From Cryptomeria japonica (taxonomy: Eukaryota; Streptophyta; Pinopsida; Cupressales; Cupressaceae): DNA of 64,000 bases. Position numbers and translations under genes: made by a program. Where the stretch lies: positions 194,292,695 through 194,356,694 of the forward strand of contig NC_081415.1 in the NCBI RefSeq assembly GCF_030272615.1. The letters are read 5' to 3'. The notes under the pieces were generated by a model, which saw nothing but the letters and a program-made list of their open reading frames with translations, did not search any database and was not told where the DNA came from. Shown here piece after piece: positions 35,640 to 47,365 of this stretch. Numbering within the stretch: the stretch's first letter is position 1; each line of letters begins with the position of its first letter.

Positions 35640-35905
35640 AAATTTGATTGTTTATGCATTTTCAAATTCACATTTACATTTACAAGTTTTGTTTTCAAGT
35701 GAATTACATAAATTTAGAGGTTAAATTTACAAAAATTCTAATTTATAATTCTAAAATTAAACTTGTGGGTTGCATAAGTTTGGATTTATTGTCTCATATA
35801 TGATTGTTCATGCATTTTAAAATTCAAATTTCCACTCATAGATATCATTTTCAATTGAATTACATAAATGTGTAATTCTAAAATTAACATGTAGGTTGCA
35901 TAATT
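35640..35905. repeat. Imperfect tandem duplication of about 130-150 bp
   Basis: Unit 1 (about 35640-35780) and unit 2 (about 35790-35905) share TGATTGTTTATGCATTTT, AATTGAATTACATAAAT and TAATTCTAAAATTAA, then GGGTTGCATAA. No coding content. Confidence 0.75.
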
Positions 35906-36019
35906 GTTCAACTGTGTTTCCAATTCTTGTTCATTCTTCCATTGCATCTTTTTGTGGGCCCATCCCATAGCTCTAGGGTGCTTTTGTGAATGCATATATT
36001 CCTAAGATGAACTAAGTAA

Positions 36020-36112
36020 TAGATGAGAGGATCCAATTGTTGAGAGCATTTCAATTGTTGTGATAGTAGTTGTTTATTTAATACCCATACTTGTTGATTT
36101 AATGCCATAGTT
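36020..36112 (+). mobile_element. Fragment of the GGGGAAAGGA MITE
   Basis: This stretch matches the left part of copy A (10078-10160), for example TTGTGATAGTAGTTG and ATACTTGTTGATTTAAT. Terminal repeats are missing. Confidence 0.6.
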
Positions 36113-36419
36113 GAGATTAAAAATGAACCCTCAAAGCTGTCTTCGTATTAACTGTACTTGAAACATTCAAAGCTATCAAACCTCTGACAAAAAGATAAAT
36201 CATTTCAAACTATCAATCCTTTTAGGTAGCATATCATCTTTAAAATTTTGATAAAATTTTAATACTTCTAATAATAATAATTATTCCATACTTAGAAAAG
36301 TATCTACATCAATTTAGTAATCTAAGCTTTTGTAGATACTAAAGCTAGATGGTTCTTCTAGCTATGACATATTATACCCTCTTATTTAAGTAGCTTGTGA
36401 ATCGGCATCGAATCACATA

Positions 36420-38504
36420 TCATGTACTCCTAAAATTTGTAGGTTTATCAGCTACGGATGAAAGCAGATTAAAGAATTTAGTGACAACAATCACAGCATT
36501 TTTGCTTGCCAAGTTTTCGAAAATAGAAGCTTCATTTCCTGCACTCGATCCACCTGCCAAATCAGAGAGGGCTCTGATTATTATGAATGGCTTCTCCATA
36601 CTCAGGCTAACCTGCAAATCGAATATGGATAAAAACAACATAAGAAGCTGTTATCAGGTAACTATAGAAATGCATCACAAACCATTATAAAATATATTAT
36701 TACCAGTGCCACTGCTGCGCTCTCCATATCAATGGGAGTGCAATTAAATTTTCCATGAAGAAAGTTTCTGTAAGAAGCATTATCAAGATAGACGCTGGCA
36801 CTGCATCCTCTCTCTACTTTCACAATCTTCGGTTTGGTTGACAAGCAGGTTGTAGAATTGGTGCAGGACTCTAGTGTTATATTCTGTTTATTGTTCCAGA
36901 GTTATAATACAGATTCAAATACAAAGTTAATTAGAATCATATGAATGATTTATTGTCTTGGCGAGTTAGGAATAAAACAATATGAATAAATTACCTTTAG
37001 CTGCTCTGCAAGGTTATAATAGGTTTCAGAAACATTGACCCAAAATGCATGCTGTCTAACTTCTGGAGTGCCACTCAGAGGGAAAATCTCGTCTGGGTTG
37101 TACCAAACATTATTTAAAAGATTGTCAACGCCTTCTTCTGTACTGTAGTTGGCAAAATGAATATGCCCAATTTTACGAGTGTAGTCTCCATTGGATTCCA
37201 AGGCAAGTTCATCGTTCACTCCTTGTCCATGTCTCTGTACAATAAAATTAGCATTTCAGTACAGCCTATGGAGGCCTAATGGTAAGGCATTTTCACCTTA
37301 TAATGATGATATATATCTTTAAGGGAAAGAAAATCTACAAAACCAAACAAAAACTCTCCAGTAATAAAATCCCAATTTGGTCTCTACATAGATCAGGACA
37401 ACAAACCTATCCTAATATGCACCAGTTTTAAACCACCAAAATTCATAAAAATGACAAGCTATTTATCTTCCTAATCAAACACTAAATGAGAAGAAAATCT
37501 ATTAATAAATGTATAATTTTTTTTAGAACCTACCAATTCCATAGGCCAGTATGAGCCCATTGCCGAGGAATAGTAACATCACCAATAGGGTAGTCAGAGT
37601 TTCCATTTCCAGCAATTCCATAGTGCACAACTCCTTTTATCTTGAAGAAACTCAAGAGAAGCTGGGTGGTTATTGCTGCATTCATCTGTGCATCCAAATA
37701 CCAACATAATTAGTGGGTTATGTGCTTAAGGCCTGCTACTATTATTCATACGTCTGAGATTAATTTGATCGAAGGTAAAAGGGTAAGGAATGTCCTGATT
37801 TTCTATAACTAATTAGTTTACATTTACGTCTTAAATAGATGACCATCATCGTTATACAAAACTAAAAAGAGAACAATCAACATTTTAATACAACATTAAT
37901 ATCAAATATTTAGACTGACAGAATAAACTTTTGTCAAAAAGCAATAATAAGATCTGTGTTCTACCATAAGCTTGTTTAAATGAACGTTTCTATTTCTTGT
38001 TTTATGTTTTATAGAAGAAAGAAAATCTAACTAGGGAAATTTTCAATCTCCAAAATTTGGGGTCGCAATTGTCTTTTAGGGCACACGATATAACCCATTA
38101 AAAATTGGACTCTTTTAAATGTAATTACCATTGCCAGCCCTGTCATCACCACAATGACCTCTGATCTGCAATAGTTCCTACATGGAATCTCCTTCCTGCG
38201 TAGCAACAAGTATACATATAACTACGTTGTATATAACCCTAAAAAGAGTGCCATGTATGAAAGAGCAGGCAAGAAAATTACCAGAAAGATCTATGTAGGA
38301 GACGTTTTTATTGACTATAAAAATTGAGGGGTCTAGTAGGGGGTCCATTTCATAAGCGTTGGGAATAACCAGGCCCATATAAGGGCCATGACTGTTGAAT
38401 CTATTGACTTTGCTCACAACCTTTGCTGAATACTCTGCATTACATACACCGGCCATGAAAATGAGCAGGAGCATATGAATATACACAAACAACTTAAGAG
38501 CCAT
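36420..38504 (-). pseudogene. Bark-storage-protein-like gene 2, with two disabling lesions
   Basis: Six exons match gene 1 in number and phase: 38504-38282, 38195-38129, 37685-37530, 37234-36995, 36883-36704 and 36611-36420. The signal peptide is LFVYIHMLLLIFMAGVCNA; the body reads GPYMGLVIPNAYEMDPLL, then VVHYGIAGNGNSDYPIGDVT, HAFWVNVSETYYNLAEQLK and IDMESAAVAL. RALSDLAGG is intact, so the catalytic Asp survives here, unlike in gene 1. Exon 2 is 67 bp instead of 68: one A is missing in the GATCAGAAGG region, which shifts the frame before the VIVVMTGLAM strand. The last codon of exon 3 is TAG (37532-37530) where gene 1 has CAG. Splice sites look normal. It is probably a recent pseudogene; assembly error could explain the deletion but not easily both lesions. 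Confidence 0.85.
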
Positions 38505-38554
38505 ACTGAGGAAACAAAACAAACTTGTGCCTCAGAGAGATTTGGGTGTGAATC

Positions 38555-38615
38555 CCAGAAGGAATGAAGGGCTTTTATTAATCATCTAGAATTAGGTGTT
38601 ATTTGGGGTGGGTAA
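38555..38615 (-). promoter_or_regulatory. Candidate core promoter of gene 2
   Basis: On the minus strand TTAATAAAAGCCCTTCATTC lies about 60 bp upstream of the start codon, preceded by a block resembling CACCTAATTCTAGATG. Both are conserved upstream of gene 3 (63375-63430). TTAATAAAAG may act as the TATA box. Gene 1 does not share it. Confidence 0.45.
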
Positions 38616-41239
38616 ATTATTAAATTAAATCTATAGAATGTATTAAATTATTTATTTTAACATTTTTATAGCGTTACACTCCTTGCCATCTCCTTGAAAG
38701 AATACAAGGTCCATTAAAGAAAAAACAACTTCTAAATAAAATTATCTTTATTATAATTATTTGGATTCCTAATCAAAATCATATCTTATTTAAAAATTGT
38801 ATCAAACACCTAATCTACATTCTCTCCACTTCTATTATTTTTACTATAAATCTTATCTTTTTTCTTTTTTTATTTTTGTTTTTTATATTGTAGAATATTT
38901 AAACTCAGCTATCCAACAAAAACAGATTTTTTTTTTGGTAAAGACCCACATATTTGGCCCACAAGAAAAAAGAAAAACCATTAGTCGCGCGATTTTCCCT
39001 ATTGACAGAAGGTCTGTATCAAACATGTGAAAATTACTACACGTTTTTCTTGACCCACCATGACATTTTCCCTATTGACAGAAGGTCTGTATCGAACATG
39101 TGAAAATAATTGCAATGAACAGAGAAAGGACGATAGGAAATGAAGGGCTGTAGTGTCTCAACGAATAAGTTATGAAATGTACAACAACTAATTGGCCTTC
39201 AAAGGGTGTGGAAGGCCACTTATATTTGGACTCAAGTCCATGAATATTTTTGTACACATTTTCTTCTGGATCAGAAATTTCAGGTTGCAGATATGCCTGG
39301 AAACTATATGGACCCGCCTCCCTCAACTGCTATGATTAAACAGATATTTTAAATCTCTATTGGAAGAGTTTAAACATTTTAAAGCTGTATTGGATTATGG
39401 CTTTCTGTACTTCGACCTAAGATTTAGACTTAAAAAAAAATAATCAGTTGAGTTACTGGTTCCAATTATCTTCAAAACGTTTGAGAGAGGATTCAGTAGT
39501 GTTTTTTTCAAAGTAAAAATTACAATGAGAGGAGAAAAATAAACAATTACATTATTCTAAGGCTTTCTTCTGATATATTTTTTTAGGTGATTTTTTTTTC
39601 GCACAGATCTAAACATTATGCAAGAAGAATGTCAAAATTAAGTAACATTTATAACAAATTAAAGAACAAGTTAAGTTAAGAAGTTTCAGTCTGAGAATAG
39701 GCTTAGTCCTTATAAAGATGTTATACATCTTATGTAATCATTGTCTTTTTCTTATTGTCCTTGTAGCTGGATTTCTGGATTTCTGTGATTCAGCTATATC
39801 TTCAACTACCTTTATAACTTCAATTTTATATCTTTCATTACTAAAAAGAACAGTTACAAATTACATGACTCTGAGAGGGGGGGGGGTGAATCAGAGTCAA
39901 TAATCAATTTAACTCTCTTTAATTTTTTCTTACTTTGGAAAACTCTTTTAACACACATATGACACCCTAACTTGTATCGAAGCATGCATTTCTGATTAAA
40001 CAATATATATAATTGAGTAATCTTGATATGCTTCTTATTGAACTCGTCAAAGCATCAAATTATGACTGGTAGAATTAATTAAAAAACAAAGTGACCAGCA
40101 TAAAGAATTTAAATTTTGTAGAACAACAATGAAGCATAAATAAATGTATCAGAGCATTCATCTAATGGAACACATAAAGTGGATTAGCACACAACACAGA
40201 TTTTCATGAGTGGAAAACCCTCTTGGGGTAGAAAAACCACTCGATAAAAGAATATTTTATTATCTCAAGAAGCACCCACTCCTTACACTGTATTTAGAAG
40301 TCTCAAACTTCAAGGAGCACCAACCCCTATGTCACAAATGATATCAAGAAAATATCTCCAATTACGAGCACTGATAAATTCAGAAGTGCATCATATTATG
40401 CAACTCTCAACTTGTCAATCACTGAACAAGATTAATACAAAAGATGGTCTATCACCGCCATCTCTATTTTTTTTTTTGTTACACCCTGTTATATTCAAGA
40501 GATCTATCCTTCATCAAGCAAAACCAACTAACAAAACTTCTTCCTTGACCACGCTCCAAAATCAGGTTCCCAAACTGTAATACGGGTTTTATAGAACTGA
40601 ATCACAACCGGAATAAAACTGTTTTGTGTGTTCATCCTTGAGTAGGGTTACCAAACCCTAACTTAGGTTGGAGTTAATAAAAATTTATCACCAAAATAAA
40701 TGTACTGCATAGGATCTCTTTAGAAATACTTCTTTCCTTTTCCCAATTTTTGTTTCAAAAAAAAATTACTTGTGATTATTTCTTTGGAAGAATATAGTAG
40801 CAAGAAAGATATTTTTAATCTTTGCATTTTTTATAACTGGAAAAATACTAGGGACCATCTTTTTCATTTTTTTTAAAAATAGAAGAGTAAACACTTTTAT
40901 CTTTCTATTTTTTTTTCTTCTTTCACTTCCATTTTACTTTTTACCCTTCATGGTTTGACAAGAGAAAACACTTTTATCTTTCTTTCTTTTTTCTTTCACT
41001 TCCTTTTTTACTTTTTACCCCTCACGGTTTCACAAAACATACTGCAAAAATAACAATTTGACAATTTGATGCTAAAACAATTGCGAGAAATCCCCACAAA
41101 ATTAGCCATAAAATATTACCATCTGAAGCATTCATACCTGTAGATTATTAAATCAAAAAATACCACAATGCGAATTTGAAGAACCACTGGTCACTGAACC
41201 TACCTTCTTCTCTTCCACAAAAAGTTTCACTATCAATGA
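38616..41239. other. Intergenic segment with repeat fragments
   Basis: A 41-bp direct repeat (TTTTCCCTATTGACAGAAGG...) occurs at 38993 and 39066. A minus-strand exon-like frame (about 39150-39326, GPYSFQAYLQPEISDPEENV) is preceded by an AG acceptor-like site, but I recognise no family. Around 39872-40700, GAGGGGGGGGGTGAATCAG and GAGTGGAAAACCCTCTTGGG resemble wording common in plant LTR elements, so that part is probably a decayed retroelement. The rest is AT-rich. Confidence 0.4.
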
Positions 41240-41772
41240 ATACCAAAAATTAATCTGCTTACACCTGTCCACTATTCATAGAGATAAAGCTATATAGTCA
41301 CCAAAACCTTTTTGTCATCGAGGACAATGCAGCATAACAAAGGTAACAATTTACACCAAAGGTAGTAGACTGGTATTTCTCATCTACGGCCTTCTGATGA
41401 AACACATTTCGAGTACCATGTTTCCTGATCGGCCTTCTATTGAAACACATTTGAATACCATGTTTCCATCAGCCACTCTAGGTTAGCTACCAGTTTATAG
41501 ATAAAAGTGTTGTCTATAGTTTTGGTGTAGTTTTGTTGGAGCTTCTCACTGGTCTATGACCTGTGTTGTCTGTACAAGGATCTATGTGCACTTTGTATGA
41601 CCATTTCCTCTCCACAATTAATGACAACTTAGAAATTATTGATCCTAATGTATTGTAGATGGAGAAAATGGCAATGTTAGCCAAAGCATGTTTGCAAGTG
41701 AAAGCAAATGAAAGAAAGTCCATGAGAGAGATGGTGGAGGAACTCACTTGGATTAGAGCGGCCACAAACTAG
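41240..41772 (+). pseudogene. Receptor-like kinase (wall-associated-kinase type) C-terminal pseudogene
   Basis: The plus-strand frame 41488-41772 reads YQFIDKSVVYSFGVVLLELL (kinase subdomain IX), a stop, LEIIDPNVL, a second stop, then KMAMLAKACLQVKANERKSM and REMVEELTWIRAATN before the final TAG. Upstream, in shifted frames, lie an HRD-like catalytic-loop remnant (about 41273), a DFG-like remnant (PKVVD-W, then GISHLRPSDETH, about 41360-41410) and TLG before a deletion that removes the YLDPEYYLT-type segment. A 48-bp tandem duplication (CGGCCTTCT...ATGTTTCC) interrupts the activation loop. The order matches subdomains VI-XI of plant WAK-like kinases. It is clearly dead, and no N-terminal half is present. 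Confidence 0.75.
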
Positions 41773-42600
41773 CAGAGATTTGATAGGGATGTGAGTCTTG
41801 TGAAGTACACGGGACATTGTCATACTTTGGCAACCAGTGAGGAAGATTGCACTTGCCCTCTTGTTACAGTAATTGATTCAGGACTTTAAAACAGATTGAG
41901 ATGTCAGATATGTATTAACCATGATGAAGGCGAATAAGCATATAGGGTAAGTCGATCTGCATTTCTTGAAATGCAAAATCCCAAAAGTCTTGGAAGAGCT
42001 AAAAATATATGGTTCTATTCACCCGGTGTTTATTTTTTTCTTAACAAAGCATTTTGTAGAGTGCCAAAATATTAATTGGGCATTCACTTGCAATTATTTG
42101 TGTTAAAAGTAGGTCAAAATCTGTTATTTCAATTTTGATAAGGTGATCATTTTTCCATTTATTTTTTCCTGTTTTCATTGATCATGTGGAAGAATTGATA
42201 AAATGTCCCATGTGTTTATGTAGAGAGAAAACTCTGATCTAATATACCTCGATGTGATGGTCGATTTATATATAGGTTTTGAAACTTTCTGAGCTGGAAG
42301 AATGTGATCTTATTAGCATGGTCACTCTGTCAAACTCGAAGGGGAAAAAAAATCAAATATTTGTACTTGAAGTTCATGTACTGATCTACATTCCAGTCCA
42401 TGTTTTAAGTTTTTTTTTTTCTTTCCGGTGATTAGCTCTCTTTAGCTCTCTTTATACATGAGAGATTATGTAATTGTTTTTTTAAGTTTATGAATTCAAG
42501 TTTTCAATATATCTTTCAGTTTTCAGAATACTGATTGTTCTATTTCAGTTATGAATATATTGTGTTTTTTATTATCTTTCAGCTTCTATTATTTTCATAA
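41773..42600. other. AT-rich spacer, nothing recognised
   Basis: No domain or clear repeat is visible apart from short T-rich tracts. Confidence 0.35.
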
Positions 42601-42689
42601 TCTTTTATTAGCAAGATCCGCGATCCGTTGTTGCTGTATCCCTTAAAGCATAGCTTCATGCGACTGACATATCCTTCCCTTATATCTCT

Positions 42690-43268
42690 TCATTCTCAAA
42701 CAAAAGCCACATCACAATCTTGGAGAAACCATTAGTATCATCCTTATACTTATCATATTCAGTTTTCAAGTCTTCCAACTGAGACTAAGTTGCAGATTAC
42801 CGTAACCAATAGATGACCTCTATATCTTCATAAAAGAACGACAATCTGAATGCCACAATTCTCCCCAAATCTCCGAGGGGAATTTTGGAATATAATTCCT
42901 TCCTCAGCAAACCTGTATGTGTCAGATTTCGGCCTGATTAAGGTAACTATTTTAAAAGCTTAAAATCAAAATATTAATTACATAACTGGAGTAATTGGCA
43001 CTTGCGTAGAGGTCTTCCCATAGACGATCATAGTCTCAGGCAACGAATCAACTTGAATTTTGCCATAGAAAACTTGAAAATTGCGACCAGCATTCTTTAT
43101 ATCAGTGGTGGTGTCACGGGCAATGCCATTTAGAACACGCGCCTCTGAGCAGCTGTCAAGGATTCTTCGTTTCCTAAGCTTTTCCCCATTGTCGTTAACT
43201 TCACCAAGCGTTACCAAACGATATCCTTCTGGTGTTCGTGAGAACACGGGTATCCTTTTAAATTCCAT
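42690..43268 (-). CDS. Unidentified exon(s) of a host-like gene
   Basis: A clean minus-strand frame (43268-42978) gives 96 residues starting MEFKRIPVFSRTPEGYRLV and including ARDTTTDIKNAGRNFQVFYG. It is preceded by TTTATAACAAACAG, a good 3' splice site, and ends at GTAATTAA, which could be a donor, so this may be an internal exon. Downstream on the same strand a second frame with two stops (about 42920-42690) reads LRKELYSKIPLGDLGRIVAF and QLEDLKTEYDKYKDDTNGFS. I do not recognise either protein, and a shared gene is only inference. Balanced composition and charged residues distinguish it from repeat-derived ORFs. Confidence 0.4.
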
Positions 43269-43913
43269 CTGTTTGTTATAAAGAATTTAAAATTACTTAT
43301 TGTGCACTATCAAAAAAATATAAAACAGAAAATAACAGACGGAATGGTATTTGTTAGAACACATCACACGCAGCAACTAACACGAACTTCAAATTATGAC
43401 GACGAGAAGTTGGCCGGGGCTTCTAAGGGAAGATATAAGATAGAGTGTCTAGAGGACCCTGAATTGAAGTGATTTCAATAATGGATAAATTAAAAATAAT
43501 AATTTTAAATTTAATATTTGTTATATTTTATTGAAAAAATTGATTTTATTATTTTTGTTGTTTAAATTTTTTAATATTTTTATGAATAATAGAAATGTAA
43601 ACGTTTTTATGATTTTTTTATAAGAATAGATAATAATATTTTATAAATGATAATATAAAAATTATTTATAAAAAATTGAATTTTTCCATTAAAATAGATA
43701 ATATTTAAGACTAATTGATAGTATTTCTAACCATATACTGCATTCCCAAATATAAAAAACAATTAAGGCACATTAAAATCTTGAACGGTGTGTTGTTCGA
43801 ACAGAGACTCTGGTAGCTCGTAAATCCATCCCGCCCAAAAGCAACAACTTCAATAATCTTACATTTAATTCATAGGAGTGAGGTAATCTACTCTCTGTAC
43901 GATGTGCAACATA

Positions 43914-44264
43914 GGGGAAATGATCTAGTAGTTGTGCACCTTAATTTCGGGTTTCTCAAAATCTTATGTAGAAATTTCAAATCACTCTGATTTTCTTATA
44001 ACTAAGGTTTCAAGGCATCATAAAAAAAAGTGAGACCAATAGCTGTGCAAAAGGGGCCCAATACTTGTGCAGTTGATGTGGCATCACATGATTGGTTACT
44101 TTTCACAACAAATGGTATATTTCATCCAATTATTGATACTTATCATACAACTATTGGTGCAATGTTATACAAAGGTTGGATATTAAATCAGCGAGTATTG
44201 GGTATTAAATCAACAACTTCTATCACAAAAATTGGAATGCGCTCAACTACTAGGTCCTTTCCCC
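43914..44264 (-). mobile_element. MITE copy B
   Basis: GGGGAAATGATCTAGTAGTTG at the left and the inverse of GGGGAAAGGACCTAGTAGTTG at the right, flanked on both sides by TA. The body is inverted relative to copies A and C (ACAACTATTGGTGCAAT, GTGATGCCACAT reversed). It is 351 bp. The TA duplication and the lack of coding capacity suggest a Tc1/mariner-type non-autonomous element. Confidence 0.85.
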
Positions 44265-44628
44265 TATACTTGAATAATTTGTTTGTGCATCCATCAACAA
44301 TTCAATATGACATTTGAAAACTCATAAATATCATTAACAGATAAACATGAATTACCTTTTTAACGTTCAAAATATTAAATGTGGATTATCATCTTATATG
44401 AATTAAATGAATAATATTTAAAAATAATTAAAAAATCTCAAACATTTTACATTGTTACGGCTGCCACCCATATCATTACCACATTGTACAACTATAATTA
44501 ATGAAAACGAAGGAAAAATGAGAAGAAAATAGAAAATTATGACATGCATTAAAACCTTGAAAGGTACTTCGTTTGAAATCAATGCTTCCTCGATGTTACG
44601 GATAAAGATTTCAGCAAGCACTACACTA

Positions 44629-45089
44629 GGGGAAAGGACCCAGTAGTTGAGCATGTTCCAATTGTTGTGAGGGTTGTTGATAGCTTTTGTTCCAAAAATT
44701 GAACAAATAAAACCTATTGTTTGAAACAAAAAATATCAATTTTTGTTAGGAAATGTACCAATAGTTGTTAGGAAATGTACCAATAGTTGTTAAGAAATGT
44801 ACTAATATTGTAAAAAGTAACCAATCAGGTGATGCCACATCGGCTGCACAACTATTGGGGTCTCTTTTGCACGCCTATTGGTCTCACTTTTTTTTGGGGC
44901 TGTTTTGGACACCTTGGCAAAAAGCATGCTGATGTGGCATCATATTTGATGATGTGGCCCTGAAACCTTAGTTATAAGCAGGGGACTTGCCAAGTAAGCT
45001 GCTGTAAAAAAATCGGAGTGATTCGAAATTTCCAAGTAGGATTTTGAGAAGCGTGAAGTTAGGGTGCACGACTACTGGGTCCTTTCCCC
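44629..45089 (+). mobile_element. MITE copy C
   Basis: GGGGAAAGGACCCAGTAGTTG at the left, its near-perfect inverse at the right, and TA on both sides, 461 bp. It is very similar to copy A over the right half (GATGTGGCCCTGAAAC, AAGCTGCTGTAAAAAA). A short unit, GTACCAATAGTTGTTAGGAAAT, is repeated about three times near 44755. Confidence 0.9.
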
Positions 45090-45243
45090 TAAATTGAGTA
45101 AGTTTTATCTGTCTGGATAGCCATTACCATTTTTGAGGTGTCTCATATTATTCATATTCATCTTATAATTAAGATATTTTTTTATTAAATAAAATAAAAG
45201 GAGATTTAAAAAAAAATAGCAGTTCAAGAAATGAGGTGACAAG

Positions 45244-45645
45244 TTAGTCAATTGCAATTAATGGTTGTGATTGACTAACTTGTCACTAACACGTTGTATG
45301 AAAGGTCTATTTTGGAGCTAGAATAGCTACGGCCATGGAAAAGGACGTATCTATTCTGGCTCAAAAAAGACAGTATGGAGTGACTAACACGCATGTTAGT
45401 CACGCGTTTTACACCGTCGATTTTGCAATTAACAGTTGTGATTGACTAACTTGTCACTAACACGCTGTACGAAAGGTCTATTTTGGAGCTAGAATAGCTG
45501 CGGCCATGGAAAAGGACACGTCTATTCCGACTCCAAAAAGACAGTACGAAGTGTTAGTCGCGCATTTTACACCGTCGATTTTACAATTAACGATTGTGAT
45601 TGACTAACTTGTCACTAACACACTATACGAAAGATCTATTTGACC
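45244..45645. repeat. Tandem repeat of about 160-170 bp, 2.4 copies
   Basis: Units begin near 45253, 45424 and 45582 with GATTGACTAACTTGTCACTAA. They also share GGAGCTAGAATAGCT, GGCCATGGAAAAGGAC and ACACCGTCGATTTT. A self-complementary segment, GACTAACACGCATGTTAGTC, lies inside unit 1. Some wording (ATAGCCACGGTCC, CACGTTATACGAAA) recurs at 62.2 kb. Confidence 0.9.
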
Positions 45646-46280
45646 AATGCGTACCAAAGCTTTTAATTACCTGGCAATAATACCTGCTTTCATAACCTTC
45701 ATCCGATACGTTTACATCTATTTACGGAGGAGCCTTGCCAGTGTAACAGGTTTTCCATTATTACAGTGACTCAGGTTAGCAAAAAGTACTTCAATTTTTT
45801 GACCCGCTATTAATACCCTACAAGCATTTTTAAAAAACAAAGAGAGAGAAAAGAAAGATGTACTGCAAATTTGAATAAACTCCCATATTTTTATTTTTTT
45901 CTCTCTGTCCTGGCCTGCTTTTATAGCAAATGAAATGATCTGATTTGACAATGAGACGTGTCAGCGTTATTTTGAGACAAAAAAATATTAAACCGAACCG
46001 AAATTCGCGTGGAGTAGCATCCATGAGGTTTGTGAATCAGTGAATGCAGTGCAATTTCGGGTGGGCCCACCCCATGCCATGCCTTCTCCATGCCCCCATG
46101 CCATGTGTACGGTTTGATTGGACGTGATGGCCCCTTCTTTCAGTACCTCCAGTCCGTTCAGGCTCTCTTTCCCGTAAAACAAATTAAATGCTTTGTTTTT
46201 TGTTTTCTTGGATTTTATATTTTTTAAATCATTTTTATTCTAGCTTGTATCTTTTACAATAAAATTATTTATTTACTTAA
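45646..46280. other. Spacer with unsupported minus-strand ORFs
   Basis: ORFs of 64-77 codons on the minus strand (45718-46182) show no recognisable domain. A CATGCC-rich patch is present at about 46072-46110. Confidence 0.35.
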
Positions 46281-46289
46281 AAAAATTTA

Positions 46290-46294
<5 letters not shown>

Positions 46295-46329
<35 letters not shown>
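46295..46329. repeat. (TA)n microsatellite
   Basis: About 17 uninterrupted TA units in an AT-rich region. Confidence 0.9.
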
Positions 46330-46332
<3 letters not shown>

Positions 46333-46664
46333 AAATAATTAAATTATTTTAACTTGTCATAAATGTATTTAACTTGTCTGTAACATATTATCTTAAAATA
46401 TATTAAATATTAAATTATAATAATTAAAATTATACTAATTATTATAAATTAAAATAAATGATTGTTATCTTTTTTTTTTATTATTTATTAATTATTTTTA
46501 TTATTATAGTTTTTACAAGATTAATACTTTATATTATCAATATAATATAATAATTTTATAGTAAAAATTAAAAACTATAATAATCAAAATAATTAATAAA
46601 GAATAATATAGAAAACCATAACAATCTTTTATTTTAATTATAATAATTTGTATAATTTTAATGT

Positions 46665-47365
46665 TAGTCTTATGGTTAGGGTTAGGAGGTTATGGTTAGG
46701 ATTTACATCATGGCTATGGTAAGGATTTACAACATGGTTAGGGTTAGGGTGAGGGTTATTGTTAGACTCGCAACTTGGGATTATGGTTAGGAATATGGTT
46801 ATGGTTAGGGTTAGGATTTACATTATGGTTGAGGTTAGGCTTAGATGATTAGGGTTAGGGTTAGTTTAATGATTAAGCTTAGGATTTAGGGTTATGGCTA
46901 GGGTTAAAGTTGATGTCATGGTTAGGGTTAGGGTTACGAATTAAGATGAAGAAGTATTAATCCATTATAGATTTTTCTTTTCAATAATTTATTTTCTGAC
47001 ATAATTATGTAGATATCAATTAAATTTCTACCATTTTAGGGATCTCCAAAGATTAATAAGATTCATTCCAAACCTTAGAGGAAGGAATATGGTTATGGTT
47101 AGGGTTAGTATTTACATTATGGTTGAGGTTAGGCTTGGAAGATTAGGGTTACGGTTAGTTTTATGATCAAGCTTAGGATTGTTGCTAGGGTTAGTGTCCA
47201 TGTCCTGGTTAGGGTTAGGGTTAGGAATTAAGATGAAGAAGTATTAATCCATTATAGTTTTTTCTTTTCAATAATCTATTTTCTAACATAATTATGTAGA
47301 TATCAATTATATTTCTACTATTTTAGGATCTCCAAAGAATAATAAGATTCATTCCAAACCCTAAA
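46665..47365. repeat. Degenerate telomere-like repeats in two tandem blocks
   Basis: GGTTAGGGTTAGG and GGTTATGGTTAGG runs alternate with GATTTACATTATGGTT. The block is duplicated: about 46795-47085 and 47085-47365 share GAATATGGTTATGGTTAGGG, then AAGATGAAGAAGTATTAATC, then GATCTCCAAAGA and CATTCCAAACC. The core is TTAGGG-like rather than the usual plant TTTAGGG. No coding content. Confidence 0.85.

Noticed and set aside
39150-39326. Exon-like minus frame GPYSFQAYLQPEISDPEENV
   Set aside because: It has an acceptor-like AG and looks protein-like, but no family is recognised and the following frame is composition-biased, so it was not listed as a gene.
46665-47365. True telomere or chromosome end
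   Set aside because: The repeats are irregular, interrupted and flanked by ordinary sequence on both sides.
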